Shown: in pieces, positions 16,163-24,555 of the stretch | How the letters are laid out: every line of letters begins with the position of its first letter | Numbering within the stretch: position 1 is the first letter of the stretch | NCBI GenBank assembly: GCA_017434455.1 | Contig: JAFRFG010000033.1 | Span: 1 to 64,000 of the forward strand | Length of the DNA: 64,000 nucleotides | Direction: 5' to 3' | DNA from: Thermoguttaceae bacterium | GTDB lineage: Bacteria > Planctomycetota > Planctomycetia > Pirellulales > Thermoguttaceae | Notes under the pieces: generated by a model | What the model was told of the DNA's origin: nothing | The model's database searches: none | What the model saw: only the letters and a program-made list of their open reading frames with translations | Position numbers and translations under genes: made by a program

Positions 16163-16867
16163 TCAGGCCGCCCCGCCGTCGACGATATCGTCACCCGCGT
16201 CGCCGTCAAAGCCGACCAGACCCCGCTTCGCCGCGTAGGCGGCGCGCATCTTCTCGAGCGACTCAAAGGCGACGCGCGGTTTTTCAATCCCCCGCATCAC
16301 GAAGGTCGATTCACCGCGCCCGGAGATCTGTGTCCCGTCGGCCGATTTGCCCGGTTCCCCGGCGACGTAGATGGTCACTGTCCCGACATGGTTGATCAAT
16401 CGATCGAGGAGGGACTGTGTCATGCGCACGTCGGACATCTGGGGGATGAGGAGGGTCTCGGTCTTCTGAAAAAGGAGCCCCTTCTTGCAGACGAGGTTAT
16501 CGTCGACCAGCGTGTAGGTGATCGTCTTGCTGAGGATCAGCCCCTTGATCCAGAACCAGAGGAACATCGCAGTCGGGACGATCAGCCAGATGATCCAATG
16601 CCAGACCGATTCTCTCCCGCAGGGGGAATAGACCCAAAAGGCGCCGGCGACGCAAAGGACAAAGAGGATCACAGCCATCAGCTTCTGGGCGCGGTAGGTC
16701 TTGGGAGAGAAACAGCCCCCTTTCCAATCCCACTGAACCTTTTCGGGGTGAAAGTGCGTCTGAGCCAGGAGGGAGGGATCTTCGTGAGGTTCGGCCGCCT
16801 GAGGCGCCGGGCTGTTTTCGGTTGCCTTGGGGGTCTCGGTCTTGGCGTCTTCGGGAAGGTCAGCCAT
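16163..16867 (-). CDS. Membrane-anchored bacterial PH-domain protein (first gene of operon)
   Basis: A 234-residue protein, same design as the following gene: acidic, Pro-rich N-terminus of about 65 residues, two spans (KLMAVILFVLCVAGAFWVY and HWIIWLIVPTAMFLWFWI), then the PH domain (ITYTLVDDNLVCKKGLLFQKTETLLIPQMSDVRMTQSLL). GNLVCKKG-like and TLLIPQ elements are the family core. AAGGAA precedes ATG 16867. A strong promoter lies 124 bases upstream, making this the operon head. Function unknown; in other bacteria PH-pair operons affect membrane stress or protein export, but that is not shown for this lineage. Confidence 0.8.
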   Translation of the reverse strand: MADLPEDAKTETPKATENSPAPQAAEPHEDPSLLAQTHFHPEKVQWDWKGGCFSPKTYRAQKLMAVILFVLCVAGAFWVYSPCGRESVWHWIIWLIVPTAMFLWFWIKGLILSKTITYTLVDDNLVCKKGLLFQKTETLLIPQMSDVRMTQSLLDRLINHVGTVTIYVAGEPGKSADGTQISGRGESTFVMRGIEKPRVAFESLEKMRAAYAAKRGLVGFDGDAGDDIVDGGAA

Positions 16868-16990
16868 CGGAGCGTTCCTTTTTGGTTTTTGGGAAACGAT
16901 GGAAAAATCTTTTGCCGGGGAAAGAAAGGCGGCCCCAATGGTTTTGTACGCGGGAAAACCCGCCGGAAACTTTGTTGCCGCCAGCTATAC

Positions 16991-17019
16991 ATTATAGGGA
17001 GAATCCCGGCCGATTGCAA
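16991..17019 (-). promoter_or_regulatory. Promoter of the PH-domain/GDYXXLXY operon
   Basis: On the minus strand TTGCAA (17019-17014), 17-base spacer, perfect TATAAT (16996-16991). It lies 124 bases before the first PH-domain gene, so the mRNA has a leader of about 115 bases. Confidence 0.7.
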
Positions 17020-17059
17020 GAATTGACGGGAATAACAGCTTACGGCGGCGCGCGAAAAG

Positions 17060-17084
17060 AAAAAAAGGGGAGCTTTCGCTCCCC
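17060..17084 (-). terminator. Rho-independent terminator
   Basis: On the minus strand GGGGAGCGAAAGCTCCCC (7-base stem, GAAA-type loop) followed by TTTTTTTCTTTT. It lies 47 bases after the small lipoprotein gene and before the PH operon promoter. Confidence 0.85.
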
Positions 17085-17130
17085 TCATAGGTGTTTTTAA
17101 ACAAAAAGCGCTCATGCGCGCCGGCCTTTT

Positions 17131-17586
17131 TTAATAGTCCCCCTCACCGTCGGCCAGCGGGAACTGCTCAGGGAAGCTTGTCTGGGTGAAATCGCCGCGG
17201 CTGCCGGCGACACGGTTGGTCTGAATCGGGAGCGGCTCACTCTTCAGCGGAGTGGTCGAAGGCGCCTCGGGCAGCGTGCCGTCCTCGGGAATCGACTCGT
17301 AGTAACCGGCCGGAGCGCTTTGGCCGTCGTCGAGAAATTCGGTGTAGCCGGCGTTGGAAACACCTCCGGAACCGCATGCGGCGCACGAACCGCAGCCGCT
17401 TTCGTTACACCGGCGCTCCATCCCTCCCAGGATCGAACCGTTTCGGTAAAGCTCTCCCATACAGGTGTCGCCCGCCTCGGGGACAAACGTCGGTTGGCAA
17501 TGATCATAAGGGCCCCAGCAGGCGCGGCAGCCGACCAGGCCGATAGCGAAGGCAAAGATAACGACACTGACAGTCTTGTGAAGCAT
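17131..17586 (-). CDS. Small Cys-rich putative lipoprotein, unknown function
   Basis: A 151-residue protein starting MLHKTVSVVIFAFAIGLVGC, a lipoprotein signal with LVGC lipobox. The mature part is rich in Cys, with CRACWGPYDHC and CNESGCGSCAACGSGG, then a Pro/Ser/Thr-rich, acidic tail that is probably disordered. GGGAG lies before the ATG. Monocistronic, with its own terminator. I do not recognise the family; the WGPYDHCQPTF-type block next to the lipobox is reminiscent of short planctomycete-specific lipoproteins. Probably an outer-envelope protein. Confidence 0.7.
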   Translation of the reverse strand: MLHKTVSVVIFAFAIGLVGCRACWGPYDHCQPTFVPEAGDTCMGELYRNGSILGGMERRCNESGCGSCAACGSGGVSNAGYTEFLDDGQSAPAGYYESIPEDGTLPEAPSTTPLKSEPLPIQTNRVAGSRGDFTQTSFPEQFPLADGEGDY

Positions 17587-17803
17587 AGCGGTTCACTCCC
17601 ATCTAGAAAAACACCCAGGTACCCGCGAGGAAAGGACGCGGCACCGGAGCCCGGAGAGAAAATCCTCTCACCTACTTTGTATTTCGGCCCCTACAATCGA
17701 AAAATTCGATAAAACCGTTAAAATCTTCCCAGATTTTGAAAAATAGAGAAATTTTTCCGGTTGTAAGGAGGACAGGTGTTAAGATGGGTAAACCGAGTGG
17801 AGT

Positions 17804-18544
17804 TTATCGCTTGGGGAGCTGCTCGGGGGGGAGGAACGCGGGGGCGTTGGTCCGAACGTCGGCCTCGGCGTCGATCTCGGCGATCTCCTCCTCGGTCAGC
17901 CGGCGGTAAAAGATGTTCTTGATCCGCCCCTCGGTGACCCAGGTCGCGAAGCCCAAAGGAGCGAAGCGGTCCATTTCGATTCGGATCGAGACCTCTTTGC
18001 CGTCGAGAAACGACTTGATGATCGGTTCGTCGTCGAGCCAGACCTGAATGAGACGTTTCGAGACCCGAACGCGGAAGATATACCAGGTTTTGTTCTTGAA
18101 GCCGTAGTAACTCGAGGAGTTGTTCTCGGACGCGTCGTAGCCGTCGATGCAGGACAGCCCCACCAGCGCGCCCCCCCAGCCGCCGTTGATGAAGGTGCAG
18201 CAGCTGTCCCCCACCGGGAAGGTGAGCGCGGCGAAGAAGTCGGTCCCCGCCGTTCGCTGGGCGGTGAACTCGATCTCGTAGTTCTCGGTCGGGAACGGCT
18301 CCCCTTCCGGGGCATGGTAGCGGATGCCGCTGCCCATGACACCCTGGGCGATTCGGATGGCGCCGTCCCGAATGTCGACCTCCCCGCTGCCGCCGGTATC
18401 GACCCGCTCCCACGATCCCAGCGTTTCACCGTCGAACAGCGGTGTCCAGTTCTCGTCGGCGGCCGGCGCCGGGGAGAGGGTTAACAGGGAAAGGGCCAGC
18501 GCCAAGGCCAAAAGGCCGCCGCGGTTGGGGAGGAACCAGAGCAT
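17804..18544 (-). CDS. Secreted DUF1080 (3-keto-disaccharide hydrolase) protein
   Basis: A 246-residue protein. ATG 18544 is chosen because GGAGG stands 8 bases before it and it gives a clean signal peptide (LLALALALSLLTLSPAPAADE). The mature start WTPLFDGETLGSWERV is the classic opening of PF06439/DUF1080, a concanavalin-like sandwich; YEIEFTAQRTAGTDFFAALTFP and FRVRVSKRLIQVWLDDEPI are its core strands. Characterised members act on 3-keto-glycosides, and planctomycetes have many copies. Two further members occur at 31418 and 33496, but this one stands alone and is more divergent. Confidence 0.8.
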   Translation of the reverse strand: MLWFLPNRGGLLALALALSLLTLSPAPAADENWTPLFDGETLGSWERVDTGGSGEVDIRDGAIRIAQGVMGSGIRYHAPEGEPFPTENYEIEFTAQRTAGTDFFAALTFPVGDSCCTFINGGWGGALVGLSCIDGYDASENNSSSYYGFKNKTWYIFRVRVSKRLIQVWLDDEPIIKSFLDGKEVSIRIEMDRFAPLGFATWVTEGRIKNIFYRRLTEEEIAEIDAEADVRTNAPAFLPPEQLPKR

Positions 18545-18786
18545 CGAAAACCTCCGAAGGGCAGGGAAGGGGTGAGGGTGAACGTGTTTTAACCGGTGAC
18601 TATTATATCTCACCGCGTAAGGAAGCTCAAACGGATATTGACCGGCTCGGATGAGTATCGTCTTGATTTTTCCGGTTCATTTTTTAGAATAACCTTAAGG
18701 TGGGGAGTCGTCCGCGCTCGGGAGACCGGCGCTTGCCTGACCGAACCTAAGTTTTACCAACCGTTTCTCTCACGGGACTTTTGACT

Positions 18787-19503
18787 ATGCTGGAATTGCG
18801 CCAACTGAAAAAATCGTATAAAGAGCCGGACGGCTCGGAGCTTCCGATTCTGGATGTTCCGCGCTGGAGCGTCGACGCCGGCGAACAGGTCGTGGTCATC
18901 GGACCATCGGGCTGCGGCAAGACCACCTTGCTTCATATCATCGCGGGGATCCTCAAACCGACCAGCGGGCATGTCCTGATCGACGGCTGGGATACCCCCC
19001 TCCTGAACGAGTCGGAGCGCGACCAGTTCCGCGCCCGCCGTATCGGCTACGTTTTCCAGACATTTAACCTTCTTCCCGGCTTCTCGGCTTTAGAGAACGT
19101 GATGCTCGGGATGGCGTTCGCCGGGAAGGGGAGCGATAAGCACCGCGCTGTTGATCTGCTAAAGCGCGTCGGGCTGGGGCACCGCCTTCACCACAAGCCG
19201 GGCCAGATGTCGGTCGGGGAGCAGCAGCGCGTCTCGGTCGCCCGCGCCCTGGCGAATAAGCCGAAGCTGGTGCTCGCCGACGAGCCGACCGCCAACGTCG
19301 ACGTCGGGAACCAGCAGCTGGTCATCGATATGCTCCGCAATACCTGCCGCGAGGAAGAGGTGGCGCTGATCATCGTCACGCACGCCCCCCAGGTCTCGGA
19401 GCAGTTCGATCGGGTCGACCGTCTCACCGACATCAACTTGGTCGCCAAGCGGAAGGTCGAGGAGATGGAGCATCACAACGCGCACGCGCAGGAGGTGAAG
19501 TGA
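18787..19503 (+). CDS. MacB/LolD-type ABC transporter ATPase
   Basis: A 238-residue ATPase subunit with Walker A GPSGCGKTT, Q-loop YVFQTFNLLPGF, signature MSVGEQQRVSVARAL (SVGEQ in place of the usual LSGGQ), Walker B LVLADEPTANVD and switch His in IVTHAPQ. ATG 18787 is preferred to the in-frame TTG at 18781. The next gene, an FtsX/MacB-type permease, starts 2 bases after the stop, so they form one transporter. This class couples ATP hydrolysis to periplasmic or membrane-extraction events rather than classic uptake. Confidence 0.9.
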   Translation: MLELRQLKKSYKEPDGSELPILDVPRWSVDAGEQVVVIGPSGCGKTTLLHIIAGILKPTSGHVLIDGWDTPLLNESERDQFRARRIGYVFQTFNLLPGFSALENVMLGMAFAGKGSDKHRAVDLLKRVGLGHRLHHKPGQMSVGEQQRVSVARALANKPKLVLADEPTANVDVGNQQLVIDMLRNTCREEEVALIIVTHAPQVSEQFDRVDRLTDINLVAKRKVEEMEHHNAHAQEVK

Positions 19504-19504
19504 G

Positions 19505-20995
19505 ATGAATCTCTGGAAAATCGCTTATCGCAGTATCCAGCACCGGACCCTGGCTTCGTCGCTGACGGCTCTGTCGATTTCTTTGGGGGTCGCGCTGGTG
19601 GTGACGGTTTTGGTCATCAACGGGGTGATCAGCAAGTCCTTCCAGCAGGGGGCTCAGGGGTACGACCTGATTCTCGGCCCGAAAGGCAGCGAGCTGGAGC
19701 TGGTCATGAGCACGGTCTTCTATAACCGCAAGCCGATGTCGCTGATCCCCTATCGCTACTACGACCTGCTTCGCACCAGCCGGTACTCGGCCGAGGTTGA
19801 TTCGGCCGTCCCGATCGCGCGGACCGACAACTTTATGGATTACCCGGTCATCGCGACCAATACCGACTATTTCCGGAAGATCGTCAAGTCGGACGGAAAA
19901 CCGTATACGCTGCGCGACGGTGAGTTCTTTAAAAACACCGATACCTACGGTGCCGTGATCGGGTATACCGTCGCGAAACAGACCGGGCGCAAGGTCGGCG
20001 ACCAGATTCAGTTCGGTCACAGTGGTCCGGACGGTGAGCTGCACGAGCCGTTCACCGTGGTCGGGGTTCTCGATCATACCGGCAGCCCGAACGACCGGGC
20101 GGTCTTTGTCAACCTCGAGGGGTTCTACAAGCAGCACGAGCATCAGCAAAGCGCCTTTGATGTCGATTACTCCCTGGTCGAGGCCGAGAAACAGGAGCGC
20201 CTGGCCGCCAACCGTCACGGGGAGGAGGCCGACGCCGATCATGACCATGACGCTGACCACGACGCCGATCACGAGCACGCCGAGGCGGACCATGACCACG
20301 AGGGGCACGATCACGACGGTCACGATCACGAGAGACGTCTGTCCGCCGTGCTGATCATCACCAAAGAGAAAAGCGTCGAGATCGGCGCCACGGCGGCCGA
20401 TGTCGACCGCGCGATGGAGCAGGCCCCGGGGGTCGAAATTGAGGAGACCCAGCTGGTCTCGAAAAAACAAAAGCGCAAGGTCCACGACCTGGCGGTGACC
20501 GCTCTGCCGGAGAAACTCAGCGGCGAGCTGCTCGACGCCCAGGCGGTGGCGCCGGTCTCGGTGATTACCTCGTTCTACCAGGACGTCATCGGGAATATCC
20601 GCTATGTCCTGATCATCTTTGCCGTCCAGGTGATTATCGTCGCCGGCATCGGGATGATGGTCAGTATTTACAACTCGATGAGTGAGCGCCGTCAGGAGAT
20701 CGCGATCATGCGGGCCCTCGGCGCCAAGCGGACCACGGTGATGGCGATCATTCTCTTCGAGTCGATCCTGCTGTCCCTCGGCGGCGGGTTCCTCGGCCTG
20801 ATCATCGGCCACGGGCTGGCCGCCGCGATCAGTCCTTGGGTGATGGAGTACTCGAACGTCCTGATCCGTCCGTGGGACTTCCAGCTCGTCGAGCTGATCC
20901 TGATCCCCGGATTGGTGATACTCGCCTCGATTGTCGGTTACCTCCCGGCCGTTGTCGCCTACCGGACCGACGTCGCCCAGTCCCTCCAGCCGTAA
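19505..20995 (+). CDS. MacB/FtsX-type ABC permease with His-rich loop
   Basis: A 496-residue permease: one N-terminal span (residues about 18-40), a large periplasmic domain, and three C-terminal spans (about 375-400, 420-450, 460-490) with the family motif MSERRQEIAIMRALGAKR. Within the periplasmic domain, residues about 237-275 form a loop of alternating His/Asp/Glu with 12 His residues, a pattern common in zinc- or nickel-handling proteins. Followed 16 bases later by a DUF3299-like protein. I infer a metal-related transporter, comparable with His-rich zinc-regulated ABC systems that include a DUF3299 partner; this needs proof. Confidence 0.85.
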   Translation: MNLWKIAYRSIQHRTLASSLTALSISLGVALVVTVLVINGVISKSFQQGAQGYDLILGPKGSELELVMSTVFYNRKPMSLIPYRYYDLLRTSRYSAEVDSAVPIARTDNFMDYPVIATNTDYFRKIVKSDGKPYTLRDGEFFKNTDTYGAVIGYTVAKQTGRKVGDQIQFGHSGPDGELHEPFTVVGVLDHTGSPNDRAVFVNLEGFYKQHEHQQSAFDVDYSLVEAEKQERLAANRHGEEADADHDHDADHDADHEHAEADHDHEGHDHDGHDHERRLSAVLIITKEKSVEIGATAADVDRAMEQAPGVEIEETQLVSKKQKRKVHDLAVTALPEKLSGELLDAQAVAPVSVITSFYQDVIGNIRYVLIIFAVQVIIVAGIGMMVSIYNSMSERRQEIAIMRALGAKRTTVMAIILFESILLSLGGGFLGLIIGHGLAAAISPWVMEYSNVLIRPWDFQLVELILIPGLVILASIVGYLPAVVAYRTDVAQSLQP

Positions 20996-21011
20996 TGAAA
21001 GGGATCCGTCG

Positions 21012-21710
21012 ATGGGAAAAAAAGTTGAATTCGATGACGCCTTAAAGGGGATCTACCACGAATACGACGAGGTTCAGCGGGACGAACGGACCGTTGAATA
21101 CAAAGAGGTCGGTTCCCTGGCGGTCGGCTCGCTGGTATGCGCCGTCGCGACGATCCTCGGTTTTTTCTGGAAACCGTTCGTTCTCCTCGGTCTGCTGGGG
21201 GCGGTTTTGGGGTACCTGGCGATCCGCAAAATCCTCCGGGCCCCCGAGGAGGTGACCGGTTTCGGGATGGCCGTCGCCGGGACGGCGCTGTCGCTGGCCG
21301 TCGGGATCGGCGCGGTGATCTTCCAGGCCTGGAACTACTACCACAACGCCCCTCCGGGATACGAGATCCTTGACTTCGACAACATGGCGTTTGATCCGGC
21401 GACCGGGAAGGTGAAAGACGAAATCGCCGCGCTGAGCGGTAAGAAGGTCTTTGTCACCGGCTATATGTACCCCACCAACCGCCAGTCGGGGATCGAGGAT
21501 TTTACCCTGGTTCGGACGCTGGGACACTGTAAGTTCTGCTCCCCCGGGACGAATCCGGCCGATATGATCGCCGTTTCGCTCCAGGGGGGGATGAGCGTCT
21601 CGTACAAGGCGAACAAGACCGTTTCGGTCGGGGGTATCCTGAACGTCGATCCCGATTACGCCAACGGCGAAATCCCCTATTCCCTCGATAACGTCGACGT
21701 CTTTCGCTGA
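21012..21710 (+). CDS. DUF3299-like membrane protein, partner of ABC transporter
   Basis: A 232-residue protein. ATG 21012 follows AAAGGGA, and the longer frame from 20931 would overlap the permease. The N-terminal 45 residues are charged, then come two or three spans (about 38-60, 78-105) with a DUF4190-like look, then a soluble domain (MAFDPATGKVKDEIAALSGKKVFVTGYMYP ... LVRTLGHCKFCSPGTNPADMIAV). The GKKVxVxGYM and CKFC (CxxC) features resemble DUF3299 proteins, which are periplasmic and often sit beside MacB-like ABC genes. The CxxC could bind metal or be redox active. Confidence 0.7.
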   Translation: MGKKVEFDDALKGIYHEYDEVQRDERTVEYKEVGSLAVGSLVCAVATILGFFWKPFVLLGLLGAVLGYLAIRKILRAPEEVTGFGMAVAGTALSLAVGIGAVIFQAWNYYHNAPPGYEILDFDNMAFDPATGKVKDEIAALSGKKVFVTGYMYPTNRQSGIEDFTLVRTLGHCKFCSPGTNPADMIAVSLQGGMSVSYKANKTVSVGGILNVDPDYANGEIPYSLDNVDVFR

Positions 21711-21771
21711 CCTTTCGAGGCCGCTTTTCGGCGGAACGTTATAAAAAACGAAAAAATCTCAGTAATAAGTA

Positions 21772-22755
21772 ATGAAAAAATATATCGTCCGATACGGCGC
21801 GATACGGCTTCACGGCGTTTTTTCGCTCAACAGCGATGCCCCGCTGTTTCACGGAACCGCGGTGATCGTTCGCACATCGCGCGGGCTGGAGGCGGGGACG
21901 GTCCTTTGTGAGGCGGCCGAGCGCAGCGTGGCGGCCTTCTCCGGGCCGATCGAGGAGAATCGCCTCATCCGCGTGATGACCGACGACGATCGAAAACAGC
22001 AGCGCCAAATCGCCGTTGCCGAAAAGGATGAGTTCGTTCGAACCCGCGCCGTCGTCGAGCGGATGAAAATCCCGCTGGAACTGATCCGCGTGGAGCATAT
22101 CTTTGGGGGGGAACGGCTGATCGTCTATTACACCGCCGAGGGGCGAATCGATTTCCGAGAGCTGGTCAAGAAGCTGGCCTGTGAGTTCCAGACGCGGATC
22201 GAGATGCGTCAGATCCACGGGCGCGATGTCTCAAAACTGATGGCCGACGTCGGTGAGTGCGGCCGTGACGCCTGCTGCACCGGCTTCTTGGAAGAGATGC
22301 GCCCGGTGGTGATGAAACTGGCCAAGCTCCAGAACCCGTCGATCAACCCCGCGAAAATCTCCGGGCGATGCGGCCGTTTGAAGTGCTGCTACCGCTTTGA
22401 GCACGATCACTACGCGGAGCTGCACTCTCTTCTGCCGCCGGTGGGGAAAACGGTCCAAACTCCCGACGGCCCCGGACGGGTGATCGCCCAAGAGCTTTTG
22501 GCCAAGCGCGTTCAGGTCGACCTCGGCCCGTTGGGGTTCAAACATTTCACCGTCGAGGAGGTGCGGCTTCTTGCCACAGCGCCCGTACCGGCGCCCGGAG
22601 GCCAAGACCCCCCCGCCGCGAACACAGGTTCGCGCCGCGGCGGCCGGCCGCCCAGAGGTCATTCCCGCCCGCCGCGGCGGGAGGGGCCGCGCAAGGAACA
22701 TGGACGCGATCCCAACAAGGAGCACGGACGCGACCCCAAGAAAAAGGAACGTTGA
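21772..22755 (+). CDS. PSP1-domain protein (RicT/YaaT-like)
   Basis: A 327-residue protein. The PSP1 core is seen in VERMKIPLELIRVEHIFGGERLIVYYTAEGRIDFRELVKKLA, then GECGRDACCTGF and SGRCGRLKCCYRFE, the Cys-rich blocks that in RicT of Bacillus bind an iron-sulfur cluster with partners RicA and RicF in control of RNA processing. The last 55 residues are basic and repetitive (RREGPRKEHGRDPNKEHGRDP), probably a nucleic-acid-binding or disordered tail. No clear ribosome site before the ATG. Its last codons overlap the start of the repeat unit that makes up the three downstream genes. Confidence 0.85.
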   Translation: MKKYIVRYGAIRLHGVFSLNSDAPLFHGTAVIVRTSRGLEAGTVLCEAAERSVAAFSGPIEENRLIRVMTDDDRKQQRQIAVAEKDEFVRTRAVVERMKIPLELIRVEHIFGGERLIVYYTAEGRIDFRELVKKLACEFQTRIEMRQIHGRDVSKLMADVGECGRDACCTGFLEEMRPVVMKLAKLQNPSINPAKISGRCGRLKCCYRFEHDHYAELHSLLPPVGKTVQTPDGPGRVIAQELLAKRVQVDLGPLGFKHFTVEEVRLLATAPVPAPGGQDPPAANTGSRRGGRPPRGHSRPPRREGPRKEHGRDPNKEHGRDPKKKER

Positions 22756-22757
22756 TA

Positions 22758-23606
22758 ATGAGAACTATCTGCGCTGCGCTGACAGCTGTTGTGATGGCGC
22801 TTTTCTGCGCGCCGGTTTTTGCCCAGGACGGCGGTGAAATCACGCTGCCCGAGCGGGGGATCTGCTCCCACCGCGGGGCCCAGACGCAATGTCCGGAGAA
22901 CACCGTTCCGGCCTTCGCCGAGGCGGTTCGCCAGCAGGCGGCGATGATCGAACTGGATGTCGACTACACCAAAGACGGGAAGATACTCCTCCTCCACGAT
23001 CAGACGGTCGACCGGACCAGCAACGGGACGGGCAAACTGGGTGACCTGACGTTCGACCAGGCGCGGGCCCTCGATTTCGGCGCCTGGAAGGGGGAACAGT
23101 TCGCCGGGACGAAGATCCCGACACTGGAGGAGGCGCTGGAGGTGATCCCGAAGACGATCTGGCTGAACATCCATGTGAAGGCCGGCGGGGACCTGGGGGT
23201 GAAAATCTCACTGGAGGTCGCCGATATCATCGCCGAGCAGGGGCGCATGGGGCACGCGTTTTTGGCTTGCGGCGTCCGAGAGGCCGAAGCGGTTCACGCG
23301 CGCTACCCGGAGTTCCTGATCTGCAATATGGATCACCAGAATTGGGACAGCCGGGAGGGGGATGCCTACATCGACTGTACGATTCAATCGAAGGCCCAGT
23401 TTATCCAGCTGGTCCGAACCCATCCGACGCCGCAGCAGATCGCCCGGCTGAAGGCCGCCGGGGTCCGGATCAACTACTTCGGGAGCAACGACCTCGGTGA
23501 GATCAAAGAGCTCTTCGATCTGGGGGTCGATTTCCCCCTGGTCGATGATCTCCCTGTTGGCCAGGAGGCGCTTCGGCAGTGGAACCAAGAACATGAGAAT
23601 AAGTAA
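22758..23606 (+). CDS. Secreted glycerophosphodiester phosphodiesterase, copy 1 of 3
   Basis: A 282-residue periplasmic or secreted enzyme (signal peptide MRTICAALTAVVMALFCAPVFA). GDPD motifs: SHRG with catalytic H38 and R39, PENT with E47, IELDVD with metal ligands E65 and D67, and LLHDQTVDRT with H80. Members cleave glycerophosphodiesters to glycerol-3-phosphate and an alcohol. AAAGGAAC precedes the ATG, within the 3' end of the PSP1 gene. This copy differs from the others around residues 190-200 (NMDHQNWDSREGDAYI). Length matches small UgpQ-type enzymes. Confidence 0.9.
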   Translation: MRTICAALTAVVMALFCAPVFAQDGGEITLPERGICSHRGAQTQCPENTVPAFAEAVRQQAAMIELDVDYTKDGKILLLHDQTVDRTSNGTGKLGDLTFDQARALDFGAWKGEQFAGTKIPTLEEALEVIPKTIWLNIHVKAGGDLGVKISLEVADIIAEQGRMGHAFLACGVREAEAVHARYPEFLICNMDHQNWDSREGDAYIDCTIQSKAQFIQLVRTHPTPQQIARLKAAGVRINYFGSNDLGEIKELFDLGVDFPLVDDLPVGQEALRQWNQEHENK

Positions 23607-23661
23607 GCGTCCGGTTTGACGTCTTTTAGCCGCGACCCCCAAGAGAAAGGAACTGTTGACA

Positions 23662-24498
23662 ATGAGAACGATCTGCGCTGCTTTGACGGCTATTGTGACG
23701 GCGTTTTCCTGCGTGACGGCTTTTGCCGAGGACGGCGGTGAAATCACGCTGCCCGAGCGGGGAATCTGCTCCCACCGCGGGGCCCAGACGCAATGTCCGG
23801 AGAACACCGTCCCGGCCTTCGCCGAGTCGGTCCGCCAGAACGCGGCGATGATCGAGCTGGATGTTGACTACACCAAAGACGGGAAGATCCTGATCCTCCA
23901 CGATTCGACGGTCGACCGAACCAGCAACGGCACGGGGAAGCTGAGGGACCTGACGTTCGACCAGGCGCGGGCTCTGGATTTCGGCGCGTGGAAGGGGGAA
24001 CAGTTCGCCGGGACGAAGATCCCGACGTTTGAGGAAGCGCTGGAGGTGATTCCGAAGACGATCTGGCTGAACATCCACGTCAAACCCGGAGGGGAACTGG
24101 GGGAGAAGATTTCGCTGGAAGTGGCCGATATTATCGCCGAGCAGGGGCGCATGGGGCACGCGTTTTTGGCCTGCAACGTCCGTGACGCCGAGGCGGTTCA
24201 CGCGCGTTATCCCGAGTTTTTGATCTGCAACATGGAGCGCCAGGGGGGAAGCGACGCCTACATCGACCGTACCATCAAGACGAAGGCGCAGTTTATCCAG
24301 CTGGCCGGCGGCCATCCGACCCCGGAGCAGATCGCTCGGCTCAAGGACGCGGGGATCCGGATCAACTATTTTGGGACCAATGACCCGAAGGAGATCATAG
24401 AGCTCTTCGATCTGGGGGTCGATTTCCCCCTGGTCGATAACCTCCCCGTCGGTCAAGAGACGTTCAAGAAGTGGAGCCAAGAACACGAGAATAAGTGA
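23662..24498 (+). CDS. Secreted glycerophosphodiester phosphodiesterase, copy 2 of 3
   Basis: A 278-residue near-duplicate of the preceding gene, with the same signal peptide opening (MRTICAALTAIVTAFSC) and all catalytic residues (HRG, PENT, ELDVD, HDSTVDRT). GAAAGGAAC lies before the ATG in a conserved leader. Differences are mostly conservative and concentrated in the signal peptide and C-terminal third, so the copies are under similar constraint. The 55-base intergenic region is also conserved between copies. Possible gain: higher dosage or slightly different substrates. Confidence 0.9.
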   Translation: MRTICAALTAIVTAFSCVTAFAEDGGEITLPERGICSHRGAQTQCPENTVPAFAESVRQNAAMIELDVDYTKDGKILILHDSTVDRTSNGTGKLRDLTFDQARALDFGAWKGEQFAGTKIPTFEEALEVIPKTIWLNIHVKPGGELGEKISLEVADIIAEQGRMGHAFLACNVRDAEAVHARYPEFLICNMERQGGSDAYIDRTIKTKAQFIQLAGGHPTPEQIARLKDAGIRINYFGTNDPKEIIELFDLGVDFPLVDNLPVGQETFKKWSQEHENK

Positions 24499-24555
24499 GC
24501 GTTCGGTTCGACGCTTCTCCCCGCCGCGATCCCCAAGAGGAAGGGGCTGCTGACG

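Noticed and set aside
19433..20812. 459-codon minus-strand ORF opposite the ABC permease
   Set aside because: Shadow of the permease; no domain, and the His-rich loop reads as a Val/Met run.
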